Position numbers and translations under genes: made by a program. This document shows, piece after piece, positions 26,560 through 33,947 of a stretch of DNA of 64,000 bases (within the stretch, counting starts at the first letter, position 1; the number at the start of each line of letters is the position of its first letter). This DNA is from Pseudomonas sp. Au-Pse12 (GTDB lineage Bacteria > Pseudomonadota > Gammaproteobacteria > Pseudomonadales > Pseudomonadaceae), in assembly GCF_021341665.1 (NCBI RefSeq), contig NZ_JAJTTH010000014.1:82961-146960 (forward strand), read 5' to 3'. The notes under the pieces were generated by a model. That model worked only from the letters and a program-made list of their open reading frames with translations, was not told where the DNA came from and did no database searches.

Positions 26560-27384
26560 GCCCGGCAGCGGCGGATCGAGCAGCGCCTCGGCCACCGGGT
26601 ACTTGACCACCACCCGGTTGCGATACAGGCACTCCTGGCGCAACAGCGTGGCGTCCTGGCCCTTGGTGCGGATGTCGCGCCAGATCTGGTTCTCGCGGTA
26701 CACCCGGGCGCCCTCGCGCACAAAGCGATGGCCCCGCTGATAGACGTGATAGCGATACTCCCGCGGCCGCTCGCAGAGCAGCTCGCCCTCCAGCTGCTGC
26801 GCGCCGACCTGCAGCTTGAGCTGCAAGGTCTGGGGGCCGGGGTTGTACAGCACCAGGTCGATGTAGTTGTAGAAGATCGCCGCGCCGGAACCGAAGGGCA
26901 GCACCCGGCCCTCGTCGGGGAACGGGTCGAAGCTGTGGTTGGCCCGCTCCACCACCTGAAGCGGCGAATGCATCGCCATCCAGTGAATCAGGTTGCTCAA
27001 CTGGCAGATGCCGCCGCCGATGCCGCTGCGGGCCTCGCCGAACGACAGCTCCATGCCTTCGACAAAACCGCGCTGGCGGCTGGGCCGGCCCACCAGTTTG
27101 CAGAAGGAAAAATACTCGCCGGGGGCAATGCGCACGCCATCGATGCAGGCCACCGCCAGCTTGAGGTTGATCACCTTGTTGTGCTGCAGCGCCAGGTCGG
27201 AGTCGCCCAGGGTGCGGATCAGTTTCGAGGTGTGCTTGATCAGCCGATGGGGCAGGCGCGGGCTGTCGGCCTCGGGCCGGGCGTAACGGCGCCCGGAACA
27301 GCGCCAGGCCAGGTGGCGCATCAGGCGCTTCTGGCGCACCCGCAGCCAGTACAGCAGCGGGTGATACGAGGACAAGGGTTTCAT
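26533..27384 (-). CDS. VanW-family protein
   Basis: 283 aa. The VanW domain covers about residues 75-215, with GEYFSFCKLVGRPSRQRGFVEG, the glycine-rich ARSGIGGGICQLSNLIHW and HSFDPFPDEGRVLPFGSGAAI. No signal peptide or transmembrane segment is evident, and the N-terminus is strongly basic. VanW was named from enterococcal vancomycin clusters but has no established function; homologues occur in many Gram-negative genomes without glycopeptide resistance. It is a lone gene, convergent with the YniB-like gene. Confidence 0.85.
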   Translation of the reverse strand: MKPLSSYHPLLYWLRVRQKRLMRHLAWRCSGRRYARPEADSPRLPHRLIKHTSKLIRTLGDSDLALQHNKVINLKLAVACIDGVRIAPGEYFSFCKLVGRPSRQRGFVEGMELSFGEARSGIGGGICQLSNLIHWMAMHSPLQVVERANHSFDPFPDEGRVLPFGSGAAIFYNYIDLVLYNPGPQTLQLKLQVGAQQLEGELLCERPREYRYHVYQRGHRFVREGARVYRENQIWRDIRTKGQDATLLRQECLYRNRVVVKYPVAEALLDPPLPGSDDAQHPQ

Positions 27385-27499
27385 CGATGGGTCAACGGCG
27401 GCCCGGCGCGACGGCGCAGGAACCGGCTTCGTCCTTGAAAAAAGAGCGGCATCTTAGCGGCAAGCCTGCGCCCATGCCAGAAGCCCCGCACCCGACCGC

Positions 27500-27538
27500 C
27501 CGGTACTGGAGTGCTAGTACTGGAGTGCCCCGTACCGG
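27500..27538. repeat. Direct and inverted repeats downstream of ercS
   Basis: Two copies of TACTGGAGTGC (27504-27514 and 27518-27528) lie inside an inverted repeat CCGGTAC/GTACCGG (27500-27506 and 27532-27538). The structure sits 10 bp beyond the ercS stop and may act as a transcript end or stabiliser. No U-run follows. Confidence 0.45.
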
Positions 27539-27548
27539 AGGCCCGGCC

Positions 27549-29276
27549 CTAGCCCAGCAACTGGCTGAGCACGGCCCGCAGCTTGCCCGGCTTCACCGGC
27601 TTGTTGAGCAACGGCGCGCCCAGTTGCTGCAAGGCCCGGCGACACTGGTCGCTGCGGTCGGCGGTGATGATCACCGCCGGCAGCGGCTGCTGGAAATGCT
27701 CGCGCAATTGCTGCACCACCTCGCACCCGGTGACCCCGTGATCCAGGTGAAAATCCGCCAGGATCAGTTCCGGCGCCCGGCCCTGGAGCACCGCCAGGGC
27801 GGCCGCCTGATCGGTGGCGGTGAGCACTTCGCAGCCCCACTGCCCAAGCAGCGCGGCCATGCTCTCAAGGATGCTCAGCTCGTTGTCCAGCACCAGCAGA
27901 CGCCGCCCCGGCAGCGGGTTGCCGGTGCCCGGCTGCGGCGCCTGCAAGCTGATGGGCAACGGCACCCGGGCCGCCAGGGGCACCTCGATGCTGAACCGCG
28001 AGCCGCGTCCCGGCCTCGATTGCACCTGCACCCGGTAACCGAGAATCTTGGCGATGCGCTCGACGATCGCCAGCCCCAGGCCCACCCCTTTGCGGTCGGC
28101 GGCGCGGCCCACATCCAGCTGGTTGAATTCGAGGAAAATCGACTCCAGGCGGTCGGCGGCAATGCCGCGCCCGGTGTCCCACACCTCCAGCCGCAACTGA
28201 TCGCCGCGGCGCCGCGCCGCCAGCAAAATACTGCCGCGCTCGGTGTAGCGGCAGGCATTGCTGAGGAAGTTGCGCAGAATCCGCGTCATCAGCCGCAGGT
28301 CGGTGAACAGGGCAAAGTCACCGAAGCGCACCCGCAGCTCCAGGCCCGCCGCCTCGGCCACCGACTGGAACTCCGAGACCAGCGGCGCGAGCATTTCATC
28401 CAGGCGATAGACCGCCGGGTCGGGCTTGACCGCCGCCTGGTCGAGCTTGGAGATGTCCAGCAGATCGGTGAGCAGGTCCTCGGCGCCTTCCAGGGCCTGG
28501 TGGGTGCGCTCCACCAGCAGTTGCTCGGCCGCCGGCAGGCGCCGCTCGCGCAAGGTGGAGATCAGCAGGCGCGCGGCATTCAAGGGTTGCAGCAGGTCGT
28601 GGCTGGCGGCGGCCAGGTACTTGTCCTTGCTGCGGTTGGCCGCCTCGGCGGCGTCCCGGGCCTCGCGCAAGTCGCGCTCGATGCGCTCGCGCCGGGCGAT
28701 CTGCTGTTGCAGGTTGCGGTTGGCCTCCAGCAGCTCATCGGTGCGCGCCGCCACGCGCTGCTCCAGCTGGTCGTTGAGCTGCTCCAGGCGCTGCTGGGCC
28801 AGCTTGCGTTCGGTGATGTCGGCGACGAAACCTTCCACCAGCCCGTCCTGGTCCGGCTTGAGCAGCAGGTTCATCAGCACGTCGATGCTGCTGCCGTCCT
28901 TGCGCCGCAACTGGGTTTCATACCCCAGCAGGCTGCGCTGGCGCTGCAACTGCTCGCCGATGGCCGCCAGTTCCGCAGCGCCGCCCACGAACAGATTGCC
29001 GGCCAGGTCGGCCAGGGAGAACAGCACTTCCTGCGGGTCCTGATACCCCAGCATGCGTGCCAGGGCCGGGTTGGCCGCGCGCAGGCCGGCCTGCAGGCTG
29101 GCCTGGAAGATCCCGTGCACCGCATGCTCGAACAGCCACTTGTAGCGGTTGCGCTCGGTTTCCAGGTCTTCCAGGCGCGCCGCCAGTTCCGGGTAGTGGC
29201 TCTTGCGCGCCGAATGGTTGCCCAGCCCCAAGAGCCCGGCCAGGGCCCGTTGCTGGTCGTCAGAGGGCCTCGCCAT
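27549..29276 (-). CDS. ercS: Hybrid sensor histidine kinase ErcS
   Basis: 575 aa and soluble. A PAS domain (about residues 45-155, with WLFEHAVHGIFQASLQ and VADITERK) is followed by a coiled coil (158-215), HisKA with phospho-acceptor His226 (SHDLLQPLN), a HATPase domain (GKGIA-like GRGIAADRL and GVGLGLAIVERI), and a C-terminal receiver (about 455-575, phospho-Asp in ILADFHLDHG). The ATG at 29276 has GAGGTG upstream and overlaps the ercA stop by 17 bp. In P. aeruginosa ercS (PA1992) follows ercA and belongs to the ethanol oxidation regulatory cascade; the same order here supports the name. Confidence 0.85.
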   Translation of the reverse strand: MARPSDDQQRALAGLLGLGNHSARKSHYPELAARLEDLETERNRYKWLFEHAVHGIFQASLQAGLRAANPALARMLGYQDPQEVLFSLADLAGNLFVGGAAELAAIGEQLQRQRSLLGYETQLRRKDGSSIDVLMNLLLKPDQDGLVEGFVADITERKLAQQRLEQLNDQLEQRVAARTDELLEANRNLQQQIARRERIERDLREARDAAEAANRSKDKYLAAASHDLLQPLNAARLLISTLRERRLPAAEQLLVERTHQALEGAEDLLTDLLDISKLDQAAVKPDPAVYRLDEMLAPLVSEFQSVAEAAGLELRVRFGDFALFTDLRLMTRILRNFLSNACRYTERGSILLAARRRGDQLRLEVWDTGRGIAADRLESIFLEFNQLDVGRAADRKGVGLGLAIVERIAKILGYRVQVQSRPGRGSRFSIEVPLAARVPLPISLQAPQPGTGNPLPGRRLLVLDNELSILESMAALLGQWGCEVLTATDQAAALAVLQGRAPELILADFHLDHGVTGCEVVQQLREHFQQPLPAVIITADRSDQCRRALQQLGAPLLNKPVKPGKLRAVLSQLLG

Positions 29277-30423
29277 ACACCACCTCGACATCACGCTGGC
29301 TGGATTCGCGAGGGTTGGTGAGGATGCACGGATCGTCCATCGCATGCTGCGAGAGGAACGGAATGTCGCTGCTGCTGACCCCATGCAGGCCCAGGGTTTC
29401 GTGGAAGCCGATGGCGTGCTTGAGGGCGATCAGGTGCTCCACCAGGCGCCCGCAGATCTGCCGCTGGTTGAGCCCGCGGCAGTCGATGCCGAAGGTTTCG
29501 GCGATCACCTTGAAACGCTCCGGCGCCGCGCTGTAGTTGAAGGCCACCACATGCTCCACCAGCACCGCGTTGCACAGCCCGTGAGGCAGGTCGAGAAAGC
29601 CTCCCAGGCTGTGGGACATGGCATGCACCGCGCCGAGAATCGCGTTGGAGAACGCCAGCCCGGCCTGCATGCTGCCGAGCATGATCTGCTCGCGCAGGGC
29701 GATGTCCCCGGGGTTGGCGATCATCTGCACCAGGTTGCCGTTGATCAAGCGCATGGCTTCCAGGGCATGGGGATCGGTGAGCGGCCCGTGGCCAGTGGAA
29801 ACAAAGGCCTCGATCGCGTGCACCAGGGCGTCGATGCCGGTGCAGGCGGAGAGAAACGGGTCCATGCCCAGGGTGGTTTCCGGGTCGATCAGCGACACAT
29901 CCGGCACCACCGCCTTGCTGACGATGGAGAACTTCATCCGTTCCTGCTGGTTGGAGATGATCACGAACTGCGAGACGTCCGCCGAGGTGCCGGCGGTGGT
30001 GGGAATCATGATCAAGGGCGGGCTCGGCACGCGGATCATGTCCACCCCTTCGAACTCGAGGATGCTGCGCCCGTGGGCCACCACGATACCGATGCCCTTG
30101 CCGCAGTCCATGGGGCTGCCGCCGCCGACGGCGACGATCACATCGCAGGCGTTTTCGCGGTAGACCTCGGCGCCCTGCATCACCTCTTCCACCCGCGGGT
30201 TGGGCGACACCTGGCTGTACAGGCAATAGTCGACGCCCTGGGCCTGGAGGCTGGCCTCGACATCGGCGACCCAACCGGCGGCGATCACCCCGGGGTCGCT
30301 GACCACCAGGACCTTGCGCGCGCCGAAGGTCTTCGCATAGTTGCCGACGTTATGCCGGCAACCGGCACCAAAGATGATTTCCGGGGACACGAACTTGCGC
30401 AGCAGACTGAGATTCTGGCTCAT
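29260..30423 (-). CDS. ercA: Iron-containing alcohol dehydrogenase-like protein ErcA
   Basis: 387 aa, Fe-ADH family, full length. The NAD-binding glycine motif VAVGGGSPMDCGKGI lies near residues 96-110. The metal site is shown by DALVHAIEAF (Asp and His), GAVHAMSHSLGG and LPHGLCNAVL. In P. aeruginosa ErcA is needed for induction of ethanol oxidation, probably through its enzymatic product rather than bulk flux. In the usual exa cluster pqqCDE lie between pqqB and this gene; here only repeats separate ercA from pqqB. Confidence 0.9.
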   Translation of the reverse strand: MSQNLSLLRKFVSPEIIFGAGCRHNVGNYAKTFGARKVLVVSDPGVIAAGWVADVEASLQAQGVDYCLYSQVSPNPRVEEVMQGAEVYRENACDVIVAVGGGSPMDCGKGIGIVVAHGRSILEFEGVDMIRVPSPPLIMIPTTAGTSADVSQFVIISNQQERMKFSIVSKAVVPDVSLIDPETTLGMDPFLSACTGIDALVHAIEAFVSTGHGPLTDPHALEAMRLINGNLVQMIANPGDIALREQIMLGSMQAGLAFSNAILGAVHAMSHSLGGFLDLPHGLCNAVLVEHVVAFNYSAAPERFKVIAETFGIDCRGLNQRQICGRLVEHLIALKHAIGFHETLGLHGVSSSDIPFLSQHAMDDPCILTNPRESSQRDVEVVYGEAL

Positions 30424-30487
30424 GGCGGAAGCCTGTTTCTTATTGTTCTGAAAGGAGAACGCCAGCCTAAAGCATCCGTTGCTGAAA

Positions 30488-30600
30488 GCAACGCGCGCGT
30501 TGCGCGCAGCGGCAAGCTACAAGCTGCAAGCACAGCCAGAGCGGTAAGCCGTCAGCTTTGAGCTTGCAGCTGGAGGCTTGAAGCTTGCAGCTTGCAGCTC
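30488..30600. repeat. Palindrome and CAAGCTG-type heptads between ercA and pqqB
   Basis: A perfect 16-bp palindrome GCAACGCGCGCGTTGC (30488-30503) is followed by degenerate heptads (GCAAGCTACAAGCTGCAAG, then GCTTGCAGC on the opposite sense) up to 30600. The repeats abut the pqqB stop codon. They occupy the place where pqqC, D, E and H are found in P. aeruginosa. Confidence 0.7.
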
Positions 30601-31513
30601 AGAGATGGATGTCCATGCCGTCGTGCGCGACTTCGATGCCGCGGCGGGTCAGCTCGGCGCGTTCAGCGGAGTCTTCGTCGAGGATCGGGTTGGTGTTGTT
30701 GATGTGGATCAGCACCTTGCGCGCCCGAGGAAAGCGCTCCAGCACATCAAGCATGCCGCCAGGGCCGCTTTGCGCCAGGTGGCCCATTTCGCTGCCCAGC
30801 TTGTCGCCAACGCTACAGACGCTCATTTCATCGTCGCGCCACAAGGTGCCGTCCACCAGCAGGCAGTCGGCGCGGTCCATCCACGCCAGCAAGGCCTCGT
30901 CCACCTGCCCCAGCCCCGGGGCGTAGAACAGGCTGGCGCCGCTGCGCCGGTCCTCGATGAACAGGCCGATGTTGTCCCCCGGGTGCGGGTTGCCACGGTG
31001 GGGCGAATACGGCGGCGCGCTGCTGCGCAGGGCAATCGCCCGCAAGGCGAGGTCCGGGCAGGCCGGCAGGCTGAACTCGCGGCCATCGAGGTGAATGGGC
31101 TGCCACTGCAAGCCGCCGTTCCAGTGGCTGAGCATGGTGAACAGGGGGAAGCCGCTGCTGAGGTCCTGGTGGACCATCTCGGTGCACCAGACCTGATGCG
31201 GGCAGCCTTCGCGCAGGCTGAGCAGGCCGGTGCAGTGGTCGATCTGGCTGTCCAGCAGGATCACCCCGGCCAGGGCGGTGTCGCGCAAGTGCCGGGCCGG
31301 TTGCAGCACCGGGAAGGATTCCAGCTGCGTGCGAATGTCCGGCGAGGCGTTGCACAGGATCCAGTCGTTGCCGTGGTCGCTCAGGGCGATCGACGACTGG
31401 GTGCGCCGCTGGGCGCGCAGGCTGCCGGCGCGCACCCCGGCGCAGTTGCGGCAGTTGCAGTTCCACTGCGGAAAACCGCCGCCCGCCGCGGAACCGAGAA
31501 TGCGGATATGCAT
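30599..31513 (-). CDS. pqqB: PqqB, PQQ biosynthesis hydroxylase
   Basis: 304 aa, the standard PqqB length. It has a metallo-beta-lactamase fold with the family start MHIRILGSAAGGGFPQWNCNC and SSIALS, plus SQIDHCTGLLSLREG and the C-terminal VLIHINNTNPILDEDSAER. PqqB acts as a non-haem iron hydroxylase on the crosslinked Glu-Tyr intermediate. It lies 62 bp after pqqA, but pqqC, pqqD and pqqE do not follow. All recognised motifs are intact, so it appears functional. Confidence 0.95.
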   Translation of the reverse strand: MHIRILGSAAGGGFPQWNCNCRNCAGVRAGSLRAQRRTQSSIALSDHGNDWILCNASPDIRTQLESFPVLQPARHLRDTALAGVILLDSQIDHCTGLLSLREGCPHQVWCTEMVHQDLSSGFPLFTMLSHWNGGLQWQPIHLDGREFSLPACPDLALRAIALRSSAPPYSPHRGNPHPGDNIGLFIEDRRSGASLFYAPGLGQVDEALLAWMDRADCLLVDGTLWRDDEMSVCSVGDKLGSEMGHLAQSGPGGMLDVLERFPRARKVLIHINNTNPILDEDSAERAELTRRGIEVAHDGMDIHL

Positions 31514-31575
31514 GGTTTGCTCCCGAGGGCAGAAAAGGCTCCGGCCAACACCAGGAGCGGCCGGAGCGGGACGGC

Positions 31576-31647
31576 TCAGCGGTTGGCGAAGTACATGGTC
31601 ACTTCAAAGCCAATGCGCAGATCGGTGTACGCGGGTTTATGCCACAT
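31576..31647 (-). CDS. pqqA: PqqA, PQQ precursor peptide
   Basis: 23-aa peptide that is the substrate for PQQ synthesis. The conserved core EVTMYF contains the Glu15 and Tyr19 that are crosslinked by PqqE. The ATG at 31647 follows an AGAGGATT ribosome-binding site. It has its own promoter with the cluster-wide box upstream and is probably co-transcribed with pqqB. Confidence 0.95.
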   Translation of the reverse strand: MWHKPAYTDLRIGFEVTMYFANR

Positions 31648-31689
31648 GGGGTCAATCCTCTTGTTGTGCCGGGCGATTCCGGTAGAGGC

Positions 31690-31734
31690 ATTAATGCACG
31701 GGGCGCGCGGGGGCCGAATGCTACTTTGGGACGA
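31690..31734 (-). promoter_or_regulatory. pqqA promoter with shared ped-cluster box
   Basis: On the coding strand, CCCAAAGTAGCATTCG (box within 31718-31734) is followed, 22 nt after GCAT, by the -10-like hexamer ATTAAT (31690-31695). The same arrangement precedes pedF, pedI, nosP and the porin gene. The box overlaps the -35 region, as expected for an activator that contacts RNA polymerase. Confidence 0.6.
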
Positions 31735-31770
31735 GCCGGCGGGGTGCGTTGGTAGGGGCTTGGCGCACGT

Positions 31771-31906
31771 GTAGCCGCTGCCGCAGGCTGCGAACGGCAC
31801 GAAGGGCCGCAGCGCTCTTGAGGCCGCTGCGGGTTTGGCGGGAGATCGCCAGGCAAGGCCCAGCGGGCCTTTGCGCAGCTTCGCCGGGGCTCAGCAGCGG
31901 CTACAG
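31771..31906. repeat. 136-bp repeat element, copy 1
   Basis: Starts GTAGCCGCTGCCGCAGG and ends CAGCGGCTACAG, so its termini are inverted repeats. It is almost identical to 31931-32066. It resembles the non-coding palindromic intergenic elements of Pseudomonas; no protein is encoded. Confidence 0.8.
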
Positions 31907-31930
31907 GGCCGGTGTCGATCCGAGGTTGGT

Positions 31931-32066
31931 GTAGCCGCTGCCGCAGGCTGCGAACGGCACGAAGGGCCGCAGCGTTCTTGAGGCCGCTACGGGTTTCGCG
32001 GGGGATCGCCAGGCAAGGCCCTACGGGCCTTTGCGCTGCCTCGCCGGGGCTCGGCAGCGGCTACAG
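31931..32066. repeat. 136-bp repeat element, copy 2
   Basis: Second copy of the element at 31771-31906 in direct orientation, 24 bp away, with only a few substitutions. The ends GTAGCCGCTGCCG and CGGCAGCGGCTAC are shared with the longer paired elements at 51384-51780. Confidence 0.8.
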
Positions 32067-32097
32067 GATGGCGCAAGTTGAGGGGATCGGGGTCTCT

Positions 32098-32135
32098 AAA
32101 AAAACGGCGCGACGTCCACCCAAGACGTCGCGCCG
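32098..32135 (-). terminator. Rho-independent terminator of pedI/exaC
   Basis: Perfect 12-bp stem CGGCGCGACGTC/GACGTCGCGCCG with a 7-nt loop (32105-32135), followed on the minus strand by seven T residues. It lies about 50 bp beyond the aldehyde dehydrogenase stop codon and separates that gene from pqqAB. Confidence 0.92.
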
Positions 32136-32184
32136 TTGCCACACAAAGCGGGGCAGCACCCAACTACCCCGCCCTTTCTTGCCC

Positions 32185-33705
32185 TTAGAAGAAGCCCAGG
32201 GGGTTGATGTCGTAGCTCACCAGCAGGTTCTTGGTTTGCTGGTAGTGGTCGAGCATCATTTTGTGGGTTTCACGGCCCACGCCGGATTTCTTGTAGCCAC
32301 CGAACGCGGCGTGCGCCGGGTACAGGTGGTAGCAGTTGGTCCACACCCGACCGGCCTTGATCGCCCGGCCCATGCGGTAAGCGCGGTTGATGTCGCGGGT
32401 CCACAGCCCGGCGCCCAGGCCGAACTCGCTGTCGTTGGCAATCGCCAGGGCTTCGGCTTCGTCCTTGAAGGTGGTCACGCCCACCACCGGGCCGAAGATC
32501 TCTTCCTGGAACACGCGCATCTTGTTGTGGCCCTTGAGCAGGGTCGGCTGGATGTAATAGCCGCTGGACAGGTCGCCTTCCAGGCGCTCGGCGGCGCCAC
32601 CGGTGAGCAGCTCGGCGCCCTCCTCCTGGGCGATCTGCAGGTAGGAGAGGATCTTCTCGTACTGCTGCTGCGATGCCTGGGCGCCGACCATGGTGTCGGT
32701 GTCCAGCGGGTTGCCGCGCTTGATCTTGACGATCTTCTTCATCACCTCGGCCATGAACGGCTCGTAGATCGACTCCTGCACCAGGGCGCGGGACGGGCAA
32801 GTGCAGACTTCACCCTGGTTGAAGAACGCCAGCACCAGGCCTTCGGCGGCCTTTTCGATGAACGTGGGCTCGGCCTGCATGATGTCTTCGAAGAAGATGT
32901 TCGGCGATTTGCCGCCCAGTTCCACGGTGGACGGAATGATGTTCTCGGCGGCGCACTTCATGATGTGCGAGCCCACCGGGGTCGAGCCGGTGAAGGCGAT
33001 CTTGGCGATGCGCTTGCTGGTGGCCAGGGCCTCGCCGGCTTCGCGACCGAAACCCTGGACGATGTTCAGCACGCCGGCCGGCAGCAGGTCGGCGATCAGC
33101 TCGGCGAAGACCATGATCGACAACGGGGTCTGCTCGGCGGGCTTGAGCACCACGCAGTTGCCGGCGGCCAGGGCCGGTGCCAGCTTCCAGGCGGCCATCA
33201 GCAGCGGGAAGTTCCACGGGATGATCTGCCCGACCACACCCAGGGGTTCGTGGAAATGGTAGGCGGTGGTCAGTTCGTTGATTTCCGCGGCGCCGCCTTC
33301 CTGGGCACGAATGCAACCGGCGAAGTAACGGAAGTGGTCGGCGGCCAGGGGCACGTCGGCGTTGAGGGTTTCGCGCACCGCCTTGCCGTTGTCCCAGGTC
33401 TCGCTGACCGCGAGGATCTCCAGGTTCTGCTCGATGCGGTCGGCGATCTGCAGCAGCACCCGCGAACGGTCCTGGACCGAGGTCTTGCCCCAGGCATCGG
33501 CGGCGGCATGGGCGGCGTCCAGGGCCTTGTCGATATCGGCGGCGCTGGAACGGGGGAATTCGGCGATCACTTCGCCGTTTACCGGCGAGGTGTTGGTGAA
33601 GTACTGGCCTTCCACCGGCGGCACGAACTGGCCGCCGATGAAATTGCCGTAGCGTGGCTTGAAGGACACGACGGCGCCTGGGGTTCCGGGTTGTGCGTAG
33701 ATCAT
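32185..33705 (-). CDS. pedI: NAD-dependent aldehyde dehydrogenase PedI/ExaC
   Basis: 506 aa, identical in length to ExaC of P. aeruginosa. It oxidises the aldehyde released by the quinoprotein alcohol dehydrogenases to the acid in the cytoplasm. Motifs seen: FTGSTPVG (NAD binding), the catalytic Glu in VELGGKSPN, the catalytic Cys in NQGEVCTCPSR (two Cys, as in ExaC-type enzymes), and EEIFGPVVGV near the C-terminus. It has a dedicated promoter and a strong terminator, so it is a monocistronic unit between pedH and pqqAB. Confidence 0.95.
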   Translation of the reverse strand: MIYAQPGTPGAVVSFKPRYGNFIGGQFVPPVEGQYFTNTSPVNGEVIAEFPRSSAADIDKALDAAHAAADAWGKTSVQDRSRVLLQIADRIEQNLEILAVSETWDNGKAVRETLNADVPLAADHFRYFAGCIRAQEGGAAEINELTTAYHFHEPLGVVGQIIPWNFPLLMAAWKLAPALAAGNCVVLKPAEQTPLSIMVFAELIADLLPAGVLNIVQGFGREAGEALATSKRIAKIAFTGSTPVGSHIMKCAAENIIPSTVELGGKSPNIFFEDIMQAEPTFIEKAAEGLVLAFFNQGEVCTCPSRALVQESIYEPFMAEVMKKIVKIKRGNPLDTDTMVGAQASQQQYEKILSYLQIAQEEGAELLTGGAAERLEGDLSSGYYIQPTLLKGHNKMRVFQEEIFGPVVGVTTFKDEAEALAIANDSEFGLGAGLWTRDINRAYRMGRAIKAGRVWTNCYHLYPAHAAFGGYKKSGVGRETHKMMLDHYQQTKNLLVSYDINPLGFF

Positions 33706-33753
33706 GCTGAGCCTCTGCTGGTCGAGGCCTGTCCAACGACAGGCGATGGACCG

Positions 33754-33793
33754 ATGGTAGAGAGCCCCGCGTGCCGGACGAATGCATCCATGG
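33754..33793 (-). promoter_or_regulatory. pedI promoter with shared GCATTCG element
   Basis: On the coding strand, CCATGGATGCATTCG is followed, exactly 22 nt after GCAT, by TACCAT (33754-33759) as -10. The GCATTCG and the spacing are the same as for pqqA and nosP; the upstream part of the box is less well conserved here. Confidence 0.5.
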
Positions 33794-33830
33794 CAGGAGA
33801 GGGCTCGTCATTTGGTCGTAGAAGCAGCCT

Positions 33831-33890
33831 CAAGCTGCAAGCTGCAAGCTGCAAGCTGCAAGCTGCAAGCTGCAAGCTGCAAGCTGCAAG
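33831..33890. repeat. CAAGCTG heptad tandem array
   Basis: Eight perfect tandem copies of the 7-bp unit CAAGCTG plus a partial unit, between pedI and the pedH 3' end. Degenerate versions of the same unit occur at 30510-30600, 35838-35870 and 43930-44005. It has no spacers and is not a CRISPR. Confidence 0.95.
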
Positions 33891-33947
33891 CCTCAAGTCT
33901 GCCGAGGCTTCTTCTTGTGGCTTGCAGCTGGAAGCTTGCCGCTGCTT

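Noticed and set aside
31749..32100. Small open frames inside the 136-bp repeats
   Set aside because: They arise from the palindromic GC-rich repeat, lack ribosome-binding sites, and appear in both copies only because of the duplication.
33831..33890. Possible CRISPR array
   Set aside because: The 7-bp units are contiguous with no spacers and no cas genes are present. It is a simple tandem repeat.
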